Positions 8,681 through 17,089 of a DNA stretch of 64,000 nt are shown here, one piece after another. The translations under genes and the position numbers were made by a program. A model generated the notes under the pieces. That model saw only the letters and a program-made list of their open reading frames with translations. It ran no database searches and had not been told where the DNA came from. Every line of letters starts with the position of its first letter. The stretch's first letter is position 1. This stretch comes from Fibrobacter sp. (GTDB taxonomy: Bacteria; Fibrobacterota; Fibrobacteria; Fibrobacterales; Fibrobacteraceae), in assembly GCA_017475045.1 (NCBI GenBank), contig JAFVGH010000034.1:1-64000 (forward strand). The letters run 5' to 3'.

Positions 8681-9802
8681 ATGAAGGTCGCCATACTGTC
8701 CAGTTTCTATCCCCTCAGGGGAGGCATTTCCCAGTTCAACGCGAGTATGCTCGCGGGACTGGGAAAGTTGCACGATGTCAGGGCCTTCAGCTTCAAGCGG
8801 CAGTACCCTGAAATCCTCTTCCCGGGGAAGACGCAGTATGTGACGCCCGAAGACGAGGCCGTTCCGGTGGAGGCGGAAGCCCTGCTGGACACGGTCAATC
8901 CTTTCTCCTACGGGAAGACCGCCCGCGCCATCCGCGCCTGGGGCCCCGACCTCCTCATCATGAAGTACTGGATGTCGTGGTTCGCCCCTTCCCTGGGATG
9001 GGTGGAACGGCACGCAGGCCGCCGGTGCAAGGTGGTGCCCGTGCTGGACAACGTCATCCCCCACGAGCCCCATTGGTTCGACAAACCCTTGACCAAATGG
9101 TTCCTGAACGGATGTGACGGTTTCGTGACGATGTCGCAAAGCGTCACCGACGACCTGCTCACCCTCAAGCCCGACGCCCGGTACGTCCTGCTCCCTCACC
9201 CGCTGTATTCCCACTTCGGGGACAGACTTACGCGGGAGGAAGCGGCCGCCCGGCTCGGCATCGATCCGTCCCTGAAGACCCTCCTGTTCTTCGGGCTCAT
9301 CCGGGACTACAAGGGGCTGGACATCCTGCTAGAAGCGTTCCGGGACCTCCCGGACGACTACCAGCTCGTGATCGCCGGCGAGCCCTACGGCCCGTTCGAC
9401 AAGTACCGGGCCCTCATTGACTCCCTCCCCGGGAAGAACCGCGTCCATGTGTTCCCCGACTACGTCCGGGATTCGGAGGTGAAGGTTTTCTTCTCCGCGG
9501 CCGACGTGACCGTCCTCCCCTACCGCAGCGCCACCCAGAGCGGCATCAGCTCGGTCTCCTACCATTTCGAGGTGCCGATGATCGTCACCGACGTGGGCGG
9601 CCTCAAGGGCACCATCGGCGACCGCGGCACGGGAATTGTCGCACCGGTGGCGGAGCCCGGAGCCATCCGCGACGAAATCCTCCGCTATTTCGCCGATCCC
9701 GCCCTGCGGGACGGCTGCATCCGGGCCATCCGCCGCGAAAAGGAGCGTCTCAGCTGGGACCGCTTCTGCGACGGTCTGACTGCCTTTGCGGAACAACTAT
9801 AA
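8681..9802 (+). CDS. Glycosyltransferase, GT4 family
   Basis: 373 aa GT-B fold protein. The N-terminus MKVAILSSFYPLRGGISQFN is the usual GT4 acceptor-domain start with the glycine-rich loop. The C-terminal half has LLFFGLIRDYKGLDILLEAF (about 205) and the donor-site region with YRSATQSGISSVSYHFEVPM (about 281), equivalent to the EX7E block though the first Glu is not conserved in the usual form. Cytosolic or membrane-peripheral. The sugar and acceptor cannot be told. It sits between an OmpH-like lipoprotein and a LysM protein, 3-6 nt from each, which hints at envelope glycan work rather than the distant polysaccharide locus. Confidence 0.88.
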   Translation: MKVAILSSFYPLRGGISQFNASMLAGLGKLHDVRAFSFKRQYPEILFPGKTQYVTPEDEAVPVEAEALLDTVNPFSYGKTARAIRAWGPDLLIMKYWMSWFAPSLGWVERHAGRRCKVVPVLDNVIPHEPHWFDKPLTKWFLNGCDGFVTMSQSVTDDLLTLKPDARYVLLPHPLYSHFGDRLTREEAAARLGIDPSLKTLLFFGLIRDYKGLDILLEAFRDLPDDYQLVIAGEPYGPFDKYRALIDSLPGKNRVHVFPDYVRDSEVKVFFSAADVTVLPYRSATQSGISSVSYHFEVPMIVTDVGGLKGTIGDRGTGIVAPVAEPGAIRDEILRYFADPALRDGCIRAIRREKERLSWDRFCDGLTAFAEQL

Positions 9803-9805
9803 ACG

Positions 9806-11659
9806 ATGATGAAGATGAAACACCGATATCTGGCCCTTTGCTGGTCCGCCCTGTGCCTCGCCGCAGCGGCGCCGGCCGTCCTCGCCCAGGACTACACACC
9901 GGTTCCCGTCACCATTTCCCGTTCGCAGGTCTCGATGAACGGCCGACAATACTATGCCCACATCGTCCTGGAACGCCAGACAATCTACGGCATCACGAAG
10001 GCGTACAACGTCACCGAAGAGGACTTGTATGACGCCAATCCCATGCTGAAGGAGGAAGGCCTGAGGTCCGGTACGGTCATTTACATCCCCGTCGTTTCCG
10101 AGCACAAAGACAGGCCGGCGACCGTCAAGGAGACTCCGGTGAAGGAGAAACCGGTGACGAAGGAGAAAGTCGAAAAAGAGAAACCCGTAAGGGAGAAACC
10201 TGCTACCAGAGAAAAACCCGCCACCAGAGAAAAACCGGCCACGAGAGAGAAACCGGCAAAGGAGAACAGACAGAAGACCGTCGAACCCAAGGAAGGATAC
10301 ATCCAGCATACGGTCAAATGGTTCGAAGACATCTATGACGTCGCCGCCGCCTACGGCGTGACCCCGCAGCAGATCATGGAAGCCAACGGGCTCAAGTCCA
10401 GCGCGATTTCCAAGCGGCAGATCCTGCTGATCCCTGTCGGTGAGGCCGCCAAGTCCACCGGTCAGGCCGTCGCTCCCACGGTGACCACCACCCTGGTTCC
10501 GGAAGAGGCCGAAAAGGCCAAGACCGCCGTCGAAACGGTCCCTGCCACCGTAGCCGAGCCCGTCGTGAAGACGGAGGAAAAGGTCGATGACGACGAACCC
10601 GGCCCCGTGGACTTCCCGGTTGCGAAGGGTTCGGCCGATATCGCCCTGGTCATGCCTTTCAACGCCAACGGCAGATACAGCGAGTCCAACATGGACTTCT
10701 ACTCCGGCGTCCTGATGGCTTTGCGCGACCTGGAGAAAGAGGGTGTCAAGACCACCCTCAACGTGTTCGACCTCCAGGCCGGCACGCCTTCCTCCTATGA
10801 ACTGAATAAGAATGACGTCATCCTGGGTCCCATCACCCCGGCCGACCTCACCAAGATCCTCGATGTGACGAACGGACAGGTTCCGGTCGTCTCTCCGCTG
10901 GACCAGCGGGCCGCCAGCCTCGCCGAAACGCACGAAGGATTCGTCCAGGCTCCTTCTTCCACGGCCAGCCAGTACACCGAACTGGCGGCCTGGGCGGCGG
11001 AAGACCGCGCCCGGGAAGACCGGATCATCCTCGTGTCGGAAATAACCTCCGACGGCAGCACGGCCGCCGCCACGGGCATCCGGAACGCGCTGCGGGCCGT
11101 CGGCGCCCCCTTCGAGGAGGCCAGCTGGACCGTCGGGCAGGGCCGTTCCCTTCCCGCCGCACTCACGACACGCCTGGCCAGGGGCGGCGTGAACCGCATC
11201 ATCGTGGCTTCCGAAAAGGAAACGTTCGTCGGCGACATGGTCCGGAACCTCGGCATCCTGATCGGACAAGGCTATCAGATCGCCATGTACGCCCCCTCCC
11301 GGGTCCGTACCTTTGAAACGGTGGACGGCAGCCTCTACCACCAGGACGACCTGCATATCTGCTCTCCCTATCACGCAGACTACGATTCGGAGGAAGTGAA
11401 GGCCTTCGTCCGCGCCTACCGCGCCCTGTATCGGACCGACCCCAGCCAGTTCGCTTTCCAGGGATATGACCTTACCCGCTATTTCGCCCGCATGTGCGCG
11501 AAGTACGGAAACCGCTGGCCCCGCGCCCTTGAGCGGGAACCCGGCTCCGGCATCCACACGGACTTCCGCTTCGAGAAGGTCCGGAACGGCTCCTACCGGA
11601 ACACCGGCATCCGCCGCATCCGCTACAACACCGACTATACGACTTCCTTAGTCCGATAA
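9806..11659 (+). CDS. LysM-domain protein with periplasmic-binding-like C-terminus
   Basis: 617 aa exported protein (signal peptide to about residue 24, ending AVLAQ). Two LysM peptidoglycan-binding modules are visible: about 48-95 (IYGITKAYNVTEEDLYDANP) and about 163-212 (HTVKWFEDIYDVAAAYGVTP). Between them is a K/E/P-rich spacer containing four near-identical TREKPA-type units. From about 270 to the end lies a type-1 periplasmic-binding-protein-like domain (ADIALVMPFNANGRY, FYSGVLMALRDLEKEG), as in LppC-like and ABC substrate-binding proteins. This layout is seen in Bacteroidetes envelope proteins of unknown function. It lies 3 nt after the glycosyltransferase and 3 nt before trxB. Confidence 0.88.
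   Translation: MMKMKHRYLALCWSALCLAAAAPAVLAQDYTPVPVTISRSQVSMNGRQYYAHIVLERQTIYGITKAYNVTEEDLYDANPMLKEEGLRSGTVIYIPVVSEHKDRPATVKETPVKEKPVTKEKVEKEKPVREKPATREKPATREKPATREKPAKENRQKTVEPKEGYIQHTVKWFEDIYDVAAAYGVTPQQIMEANGLKSSAISKRQILLIPVGEAAKSTGQAVAPTVTTTLVPEEAEKAKTAVETVPATVAEPVVKTEEKVDDDEPGPVDFPVAKGSADIALVMPFNANGRYSESNMDFYSGVLMALRDLEKEGVKTTLNVFDLQAGTPSSYELNKNDVILGPITPADLTKILDVTNGQVPVVSPLDQRAASLAETHEGFVQAPSSTASQYTELAAWAAEDRAREDRIILVSEITSDGSTAAATGIRNALRAVGAPFEEASWTVGQGRSLPAALTTRLARGGVNRIIVASEKETFVGDMVRNLGILIGQGYQIAMYAPSRVRTFETVDGSLYHQDDLHICSPYHADYDSEEVKAFVRAYRALYRTDPSQFAFQGYDLTRYFARMCAKYGNRWPRALEREPGSGIHTDFRFEKVRNGSYRNTGIRRIRYNTDYTTSLVR
10183..10266 (+). repeat. Tandem repeat encoding (T)REKPA units
   Basis: About four imperfect 18-nt units inside the LysM gene encode REKPATREKPATREKPA-like sequence between the two LysM modules. 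The copies differ at third codon positions, so the unit is not a very recent expansion. Confidence 0.75.
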
Positions 11660-11662
11660 GCC

Positions 11663-12586
11663 ATGGAAAACGTACGCTGCCTCATCCTCGGCGGAGGTCC
11701 CGCCGGTTTCACCGCCGCCATCTACGCATCCCGCGCCAATATCTCCCCCGTCCTGTACGAGGGTATCCAGCCGGGCGGCCAGCTCACCACGACCACCATC
11801 GTGGAGAATTTTCCGGGCTTCCCGGGCGGCGTGGACGCCAACAACCTCATGGACCAGATGCGGGAACAGGCCCGCAGTTTCGGGGCCGACATCCGCAGCG
11901 GCGTCGCCACGGCCGTGGATCTGTCTTCCAGGCCGTTCAAGGTCGTCATCGACGGAGAAAAGGAAATCGCCGCCGAGACGCTCATCATCGCCACGGGGGC
12001 GACGGCCAGGTACCTGGGCCTTCCCTCGGAAGAGAAATACAAGGGGGCGGGCGTGTCGGCCTGCGCCACTTGCGACGGCTTCTTCTACCGGAAGCGGACC
12101 GTTGCCGTGGTGGGCGGAGGTGATACGGCCTGCGAAGAGGCTCTGTACCTCGCCTCCCTCGCCAAGAAAGTGTACATGATCGTCCGCCGCGACGTGTTCC
12201 GGGCCTCGAAGGCCATGCAGGAAAAGGTCTTTGCGGCGGAGAATATCGAAATCCTCTGGAACTGCTCCACGCAGGAAGTCCTCGGGGACGGATTCGGCGT
12301 CACCGGCGCCCGCCTTCTCCGCAAGGATGGCACTGTCTTTGATATCGACATCGACGGCTTCTTCCTCGCCATCGGCCACCATCCCAATTCGGAACTTTTC
12401 ACCCCCTGGGTGGAGACCGACCCGGCCGGCTACATCGTCACGGACGGGAAGACCTCCCGCACCCGCGTGGAGGGTGTCTTCGCGGCCGGCGACGTCCAGG
12501 ATCCCGCTTACCGGCAGGCCATCACGGCCGCGGCCTCGGGATGCGTCGCCGCAAGGGACGCGGAGAAGTTCCTGCTGGAACATTGA
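11663..12586 (+). CDS. trxB: Thioredoxin reductase
   Basis: 307 aa FAD/NADPH enzyme that reduces thioredoxin. The FAD-binding motif LILGGGPAGFTAAIYASRAN is at residues 7-26, the redox-active disulfide as ACATCDGFFYR at about 134, the NADPH-binding GGGDTACEEALYL at about 152 and the C-terminal FAD motif GVFAAGDVQDP at about 272. The length is standard. It lies between the LysM gene (3 nt) and bamD (17 nt), inside a mainly envelope-related operon. Confidence 0.96.
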   Translation: MENVRCLILGGGPAGFTAAIYASRANISPVLYEGIQPGGQLTTTTIVENFPGFPGGVDANNLMDQMREQARSFGADIRSGVATAVDLSSRPFKVVIDGEKEIAAETLIIATGATARYLGLPSEEKYKGAGVSACATCDGFFYRKRTVAVVGGGDTACEEALYLASLAKKVYMIVRRDVFRASKAMQEKVFAAENIEILWNCSTQEVLGDGFGVTGARLLRKDGTVFDIDIDGFFLAIGHHPNSELFTPWVETDPAGYIVTDGKTSRTRVEGVFAAGDVQDPAYRQAITAAASGCVAARDAEKFLLEH

Positions 12587-12603
12587 ATTATAAAGGCAAG
12601 AAA

Positions 12604-13500
12604 ATGAAACTCAAACCGATCGTCATCACCGCCGCGGCCTTTGCCGTGCTTCTGGTCTCCTCCTGCAAAACCGAGTACGAGACCCTGCTCTCGTCCAACG
12701 ACGCGGATGCGAAGTTCAAGGCTGCGATGGAGTATTTCAACAACAGGAAGTACCTGAAGGCCGCCCAGCTGTTCGAGTCGATGGCCATTCTCACCGACGG
12801 CACCGAACGGGACGACACCGTCCGTTATTACTGGGCCCTGTCCAACTACCGCTACAAGGACTACTACACCGCGGAATCCAACCTGGAGAAATTCATCACC
12901 AAGTATCCGCAGAGTCCTTTCACGCCGGACGCCCGCTTCCTCCGCCTGGACTGCCTGTACCGCGCCACCTACCGCTGGGAGCTGGACCAGACGCCCACCA
13001 AGAACTGTCTTGCCTACATCACGGAATACGTCCGGGAATACCCCGGCGACGGTCCGCACCTGGAGGCCTGCCTGGAAATGATCAGGGACCTCTCCGACCG
13101 GCTGGACCGGAAGGCTTTCGAGAACGCCCGCCTCTACTATAAGATGGAGGACTACCTCGCCGCCCGCGTCGCCCTCCGCAACGTGCTGAAGGACAACGCC
13201 GAAAACGCCTACCGCGAGGACATCCTGTACTATACCGCGATGTCTTCCTATCATTATGCGCGCATGAGCGTCGCCGCCAGGCAGAAGGAACGTTACCTCA
13301 CCTTCGTGGACGACTACCTCAACTTCATCGGCGAGTATGGCGAGTCCAAGTACCGCCGCGAACTCGACGCGATGTACCGCCGTTCCCAGCGCGCCCTCGG
13401 CCGTTACGACGGTGTCGATGAAGAACTCGAACTCAAGGCCAAGGACTTCGAGCGCGAGCGCAAGGCCATCGAGAAGGAAGAGCAATCGAAAAATAATTGA
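12604..13500 (+). CDS. bamD: Outer-membrane assembly lipoprotein BamD
   Basis: 298 aa. The lipoprotein signal MKLKPIVITAAAFAVLLVSSC is followed by TPR-like helices throughout (for example KAAMEYFNNRKYLKAAQLF and YYTAESNLEKFITKYPQSPF), the arrangement of BamD/ComL. BamD is the essential TPR partner of BamA in the outer membrane. The ATG at 12604 is chosen because it gives the signal peptide directly; longer in-frame versions overlap trxB and have no export signal. The C-terminus is a charged helix (ELKAKDFERERKAIEKEEQS). Confidence 0.92.
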   Translation: MKLKPIVITAAAFAVLLVSSCKTEYETLLSSNDADAKFKAAMEYFNNRKYLKAAQLFESMAILTDGTERDDTVRYYWALSNYRYKDYYTAESNLEKFITKYPQSPFTPDARFLRLDCLYRATYRWELDQTPTKNCLAYITEYVREYPGDGPHLEACLEMIRDLSDRLDRKAFENARLYYKMEDYLAARVALRNVLKDNAENAYREDILYYTAMSSYHYARMSVAARQKERYLTFVDDYLNFIGEYGESKYRRELDAMYRRSQRALGRYDGVDEELELKAKDFERERKAIEKEEQSKNN

Positions 13501-13554
13501 AACCCTGCCCCGGAAAGTGCAGTAATACTAAATGGTAACAAAATTTAATTAGAA

Positions 13555-13905
13555 ATGGACGCAACGAGCAAGAAGAAAGTTCCCATCAACACCATCACCC
13601 GGGACATCCGCACCCTGGCCGCCCCGACCGGCAACATTTACGAATCCGTCGTCATCCTCTATAAGCGCGCCAACCAGATCGCCGCCGCCGAGAAGAAGGA
13701 ACTCACCAAGAAACTGGAAGACTTCCGCAACGACCGCGACACCATGGAGGAAGTGTTCGAGAACAAAGAGCAGATCGAGATCTCCAAGTACTACGAGCGC
13801 CAGCCGAAACCGGACCTGGTGGCCATCTCCGAATTCGAGAACGGCGAACTCTACTACCGCAGGGCACAGAGCGCGAACCCCATCGACATCAACGGCGAGG
13901 AGTAG
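13555..13905 (+). CDS. rpoZ: RNA polymerase omega subunit (Rpb6-like)
   Basis: 116 aa. The sequence NTITRDIRTLAAPTGNIYES, VVILYKRANQIA and EQIEISKYYERQPKPDLVAI is the Bacteroidetes form of omega, related to eukaryotic Rpb6, with the conserved helix that clamps the beta' C-terminus. It is longer than proteobacterial omega and has an acidic tail. It lies 54 nt after bamD and 3 nt before recN; no separate promoter is obvious in the gap. Confidence 0.9.
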   Translation: MDATSKKKVPINTITRDIRTLAAPTGNIYESVVILYKRANQIAAAEKKELTKKLEDFRNDRDTMEEVFENKEQIEISKYYERQPKPDLVAISEFENGELYYRRAQSANPIDINGEE

Positions 13906-13908
13906 CAG

Positions 13909-15561
13909 ATGCTCCGCTCCCTCCACGTCCGGAACTACGTATTGATCGACTCTCTGGAAATTGATTTTCCGGAGGGTCTCGTCATTATAACCGGGCAGAC
14001 CGGCGCCGGCAAGTCCATCCTCCTCGGGGCCCTGGGCCTCGTCCTGGGCGGAAAGGCCGATGCTTCCCTGGTGGGAGCGCACGGCGACACGTGCGTGGTG
14101 GAGGCGGAGTTCTCCGTGGGTGAAGACGCGACTCTGAAAGCGCTCCTCCGGGACAATGACCTGGAAGAGAGCGAGAGTCTCTTGATCCGCCGGACCTTGA
14201 ACAAGACGGGGCGGTCGCGGAGTTTCGTCAATGACGAGCCCGTGGCCCTGCCCATCCTTCAGGCCCTCGCGGAACGGCTGATCGACATTCACGCCCAGCA
14301 CCAGACCCTCCGACTCGCCGATCCGGCCTTCCGGATGTCGATCCTGGACCATTACGCCGGGAACGACGCCGCGAATCTCCCGGCCTGCCGCGAAGCCTGG
14401 AACAACCTCCAGGCCGTCCGGAAGGAACTGGCCGAGGTCATGGACCGCCTGCAGCGCTCCACGGCCGAGAAGGAGTGGAACGAAGCCCTCTTCGCCCGGC
14501 TGGACGCCGCCCGGCTGAGGGACGGCGAACTGGAAGAACTCGACGCCGAGCAGAAGCAGCTCGCCCATGCGGAAGAACTGAAGGAACTGCTCAACGGCTG
14601 CGAGGAGATCCTCTCCCCTGTTGAGATGCCCCTTACTGCCCAACTGAAAGAAGTCGGAAAGCGCACCGCCCGCGCCGCCCGTTTCATCCCGGCCCTGGAA
14701 TCCCTGGCGCAGCGCCTGGAATCGGCCCGGCTGGAACTGGAGGATATCGCGGACGAACTGGAAAGCGCCAACGCCCGGATCGACGTATCGCCCGAGCGGC
14801 TGGAGCAGGTGGAGGACCGGATGTCCCTCCTGTACGACCTGATGAAGAAACACGGCGTGCAGACGGTCGGCGAACTCATCGCCGAACGGGATCGCCTCTC
14901 GGAGGCGCTGTTCGACTCCACGGCCCTTCAGGACAAGCGCGACGAACTCCGGAAATCCGTGGCCAAGGCAGAGAAAGCCTATGGAGCGGCCGCTGACGCC
15001 CTCCACAAGGCCCGGGAGAAAGCCCGTGAAGGCTTCGCTTCGGCCATCCTGGAGTCATTGACCTTCCTGGAACTGGACCGCGCGGACTTCCGGGTGGAAC
15101 TGGCCGATGCCCCCGAAGGCCCCGCCGGCCGGGACGCCGTCCGCTTCCTGTTCTCATCGACCGGAAAGGCTCCGCAGGATCTCGCCAAGGTGGCATCGGG
15201 CGGTGAACTGTCCCGCATCATGCTGAGTCTCAAGGCGATGATGGCCCGTTACACGGCGATGCCCACCCTCATCTTCGACGAAATCGACTCCGGCGTGTCC
15301 GGCAGCGCGGCGGACAAGATGGGCTCCATGATCTGCCGGATGGGCGGGTCGATGCAGGTATTTGCCATCACCCACCTGCCGCAGGTTGCCGCCAAGGGCA
15401 ACGCCCACTACCTCGTCACCAAGGAGAACGACGCTACTTCCATCCGGATCCTCACTGCCGAGGAGCGCGTGCGGGAAATCGCCCGGATGCTCAGCGGTTC
15501 CGTCGTCACGGAAGCGGCCGTCGCCAATGCGGAAGCCCTCCTCGGGACGTCCCTGTTTTGA
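13909..15561 (+). CDS. recN: DNA repair ATPase RecN
   Basis: 550 aa SMC-like protein acting early in double-strand-break repair. The N-terminal Walker A GQTGAGKSILLGALGLVLGG is at about residues 27-46. A long coiled coil (about 155-370, with many E/L/R-rich stretches) follows. The C-terminal half-domain holds the ABC signature VASGGELSRIMLSLKAM (about 428), Walker B TLIFDEIDSGVSG (about 453) and the H-loop ITHLPQVAA (about 487). Full length. Last gene of the plus-strand run that begins at 8063. Confidence 0.96.
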   Translation: MLRSLHVRNYVLIDSLEIDFPEGLVIITGQTGAGKSILLGALGLVLGGKADASLVGAHGDTCVVEAEFSVGEDATLKALLRDNDLEESESLLIRRTLNKTGRSRSFVNDEPVALPILQALAERLIDIHAQHQTLRLADPAFRMSILDHYAGNDAANLPACREAWNNLQAVRKELAEVMDRLQRSTAEKEWNEALFARLDAARLRDGELEELDAEQKQLAHAEELKELLNGCEEILSPVEMPLTAQLKEVGKRTARAARFIPALESLAQRLESARLELEDIADELESANARIDVSPERLEQVEDRMSLLYDLMKKHGVQTVGELIAERDRLSEALFDSTALQDKRDELRKSVAKAEKAYGAAADALHKAREKAREGFASAILESLTFLELDRADFRVELADAPEGPAGRDAVRFLFSSTGKAPQDLAKVASGGELSRIMLSLKAMMARYTAMPTLIFDEIDSGVSGSAADKMGSMICRMGGSMQVFAITHLPQVAAKGNAHYLVTKENDATSIRILTAEERVREIARMLSGSVVTEAAVANAEALLGTSLF

Positions 15562-15587
15562 ATCATTCAAAATTCCTTTTATATTTG
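15557..15587 (+). promoter_or_regulatory. Promoter of the Fur-family regulator
   Basis: TTTG (15557-15560), 19 nt, then TATATTTG (15580-15587): both elements and the spacing match consensus. It overlaps the recN stop. The predicted transcription start falls almost on the ATG at 15594. Confidence 0.75.
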
Positions 15588-15593
15588 CACTCC

Positions 15594-16052
15594 ATGGCAA
15601 CCGCCACGAACAATACCATGCCCACCCTGGACGAGTTCCGCACCCGTCTCAAGCGCCACGGCCTCAAGGCAACCCGCCAGCGGCTGGAGGTGCACGAGGC
15701 GATGATGGTCCTCGGCCACGCATCGGCCGATATGGTGACCGAGGAAATCGGCCGCCGGGGCGTGGTGAAGGTCACGGTCGCTTCGGTGTACAACATCCTG
15801 TCGCAGCTGGCCGACCTCCGCATCTACAGCCGCCGGCTCAGCAGCAACAACAAGATGTACTTCGACATCAACAATTTCCGCCATATCCACCTGTACGACA
15901 AGGAAAACCACCGGTTCCGCGACATCTTCGACGACGAACTGGCCGAACTCGTCCAGGCACACCTCAAGCGGCGCCGCTTCCGCGGCTTCACCGTCGAAGA
16001 CATCGACATCCAGCTGATCGCCCGACCTACCCGAAAGTCCAAGACCGTATGA
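15594..16052 (+). CDS. Fur-family transcriptional regulator without cysteines
   Basis: 152 aa. The winged-helix part (LKRHGLKATRQRLEVHEAMM, then TVASVYNILSQLADL as recognition helix) is typical of Fur/PerR. The C-terminal part keeps a histidine-rich metal segment (NFRHIHLYDKENHRFRDI) but has no cysteine at all, so the CxxC structural zinc sites of classical Fur are missing. This favours a peroxide- or metal-sensing branch, but the effector cannot be given. With the promoter at 15557-15587 the ATG at 15594 would be nearly leaderless; the ATG at 15618 (MPTLDEFRTRLK) is a reasonable alternative. The next gene overlaps its stop by 4 nt. Confidence 0.88.
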   Translation: MATATNNTMPTLDEFRTRLKRHGLKATRQRLEVHEAMMVLGHASADMVTEEIGRRGVVKVTVASVYNILSQLADLRIYSRRLSSNNKMYFDINNFRHIHLYDKENHRFRDIFDDELAELVQAHLKRRRFRGFTVEDIDIQLIARPTRKSKTV

Positions 16053-16750
16053 AAAAACTGATTGTCACCATATCGGCCTTCGCGGCCGTCTTCCTTCTTC
16101 TTGCGGGATGCACCAAGAAGGATTCCGTCACCTACTCCGGCCTCGAAGCCGGCACCGTCCGGTCCGGAATCTTCACCACCGACAACGGCGTGGAGATGAA
16201 CATCGTCGGCAACGACGGCAAATTCGACGTATCCACCGACCGCCGGGTGCTGGTCGAATATACGACCCATGCGGGGATGGACTCCAAGCGCATCGACATC
16301 GACGTCAACGGGCTTTGGGACGCCTTTGACGTGCCGGTCGCCTTTATGGAGACCTTTCCCAAGAACGCCGTCGATACCCCGGTCCGGATTTCGGACGCCT
16401 GGTTCAATGCCGGCTACCTGAACATCCTGGCCTCGATAGAAGCCAAAGATATTTCCAGACATGTTCTTTTAGCGGCCTGCATCGCATCCGCCGACGGCAT
16501 TACAATCCGCCTGTTTCACGACGGATCGGCCGAGCCCTCCGTCGATTCCGGCTCCGTACAGGACTTGTTCCTCTGCGTTCCGATGGGCAGTATCACCGAT
16601 GCCTACGAGCTTAGCTGCCAGAACATCGGAAAGAAGCCCGTCTTCCCGGTTTCCGTCCTCATGCAATGGACTTGGTACGCCCTGGATGAGCAGGGTCCCG
16701 TGATGCTGTACGAACGGAAAGGCGCCTACAAACCGGCCGCATCGAATTGA
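16049..16750 (+). CDS. Lipoprotein, NigD-like
   Basis: 233 aa lipoprotein with signal MKKLIVTISAFAAVFLLLAGC. The mature part starts with a short strand-rich domain (GIFTTDNGVEMNIVGNDGKF, DRRVLVEYTT) resembling the N-terminal OB-like domain of Bacteroidetes NigD-like proteins, then a beta-rich C-terminal domain. The ATG overlaps the stop of the Fur-family gene (ATGA), so the two are translationally coupled and the regulator may control its own lipoprotein partner. The family assignment is by eye only. Confidence 0.75.
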   Translation: MKKLIVTISAFAAVFLLLAGCTKKDSVTYSGLEAGTVRSGIFTTDNGVEMNIVGNDGKFDVSTDRRVLVEYTTHAGMDSKRIDIDVNGLWDAFDVPVAFMETFPKNAVDTPVRISDAWFNAGYLNILASIEAKDISRHVLLAACIASADGITIRLFHDGSAEPSVDSGSVQDLFLCVPMGSITDAYELSCQNIGKKPVFPVSVLMQWTWYALDEQGPVMLYERKGAYKPAASN

Positions 16751-16776
16751 TTTTTTGCGGTTTTTTCCGCCGCCCC

Positions 16777-16807
16777 CTTGCAGGGAACGAAATTTTTCGT
16801 ACCTTTG
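16777..16807 (+). promoter_or_regulatory. tRNA-His promoter
   Basis: CTTG (16777-16780), 19 nt, TACCTTTG (16800-16807), placed 13 nt upstream of the mature tRNA 5' end. Confidence 0.7.
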
Positions 16808-16820
16808 CAGTCCCTTACAT

Positions 16821-16894
16821 GGTGGATGTAGTTCAGCTGGTAGAGCATCGGATTGTGGTTCCGAGTGTCGTGGGTTCGAGCCCCATCATCCACC
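16821..16894 (+). tRNA. tRNA-His (GTG anticodon)
   Basis: Cloverleaf read directly: acceptor GTGGATG (16822-16828) with CATCCAC (16887-16893), anticodon stem TCGGA/TCCGA around loop TTGTGGT with anticodon GTG at 16855-16857, and T-arm GGGTTCGAGCCCC. The extra G at 16821 opposite C at 16894 is the G-1:C73 pair specific to tRNA-His. CCA is not encoded. Confidence 0.96.
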
Positions 16895-16896
16895 CT

Positions 16897-16924
16897 AAAG
16901 CCTCAGCACTCGCTGGGGCTTTTC
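16897..16924 (+). terminator. tRNA-His terminator
   Basis: AAGCCTCAGC pairs over ten positions with GCTGGGGCTT around the loop ACTC and is followed by TTTCT. It starts 3 nt after the tRNA. Confidence 0.75.
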
Positions 16925-16967
16925 TAATGTTATCGTTAACAAGTATTATTCTGGTTTGGCGAACGCA

Positions 16968-16998
16968 TTTGAAGGATTGATTCTTTTGCTTACCTTTG
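16968..16998 (+). promoter_or_regulatory. Promoter of the lipoprotein at 17090
   Basis: TTTG (16968-16971), 19 nt, TACCTTTG (16991-16998): full consensus. The implied leader is about 85 nt and contains a small hairpin GCGATG-GTGCC-CATCGC near 17022-17038. Confidence 0.72.
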
Positions 16999-17089
16999 TA
17001 ACGATGCCATCACACACACCTGCGATGGTGCCCATCGCCTAAATGGAGCAAGCCGTCATTAAGAGTTTTAGCCATAATCTAACTAAATA

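Noticed and set aside
17000..17089. Riboswitch in the leader of the lipoprotein at 17090
   Set aside because: The 85-nt leader has only a small hairpin and matches no riboswitch core that I know.
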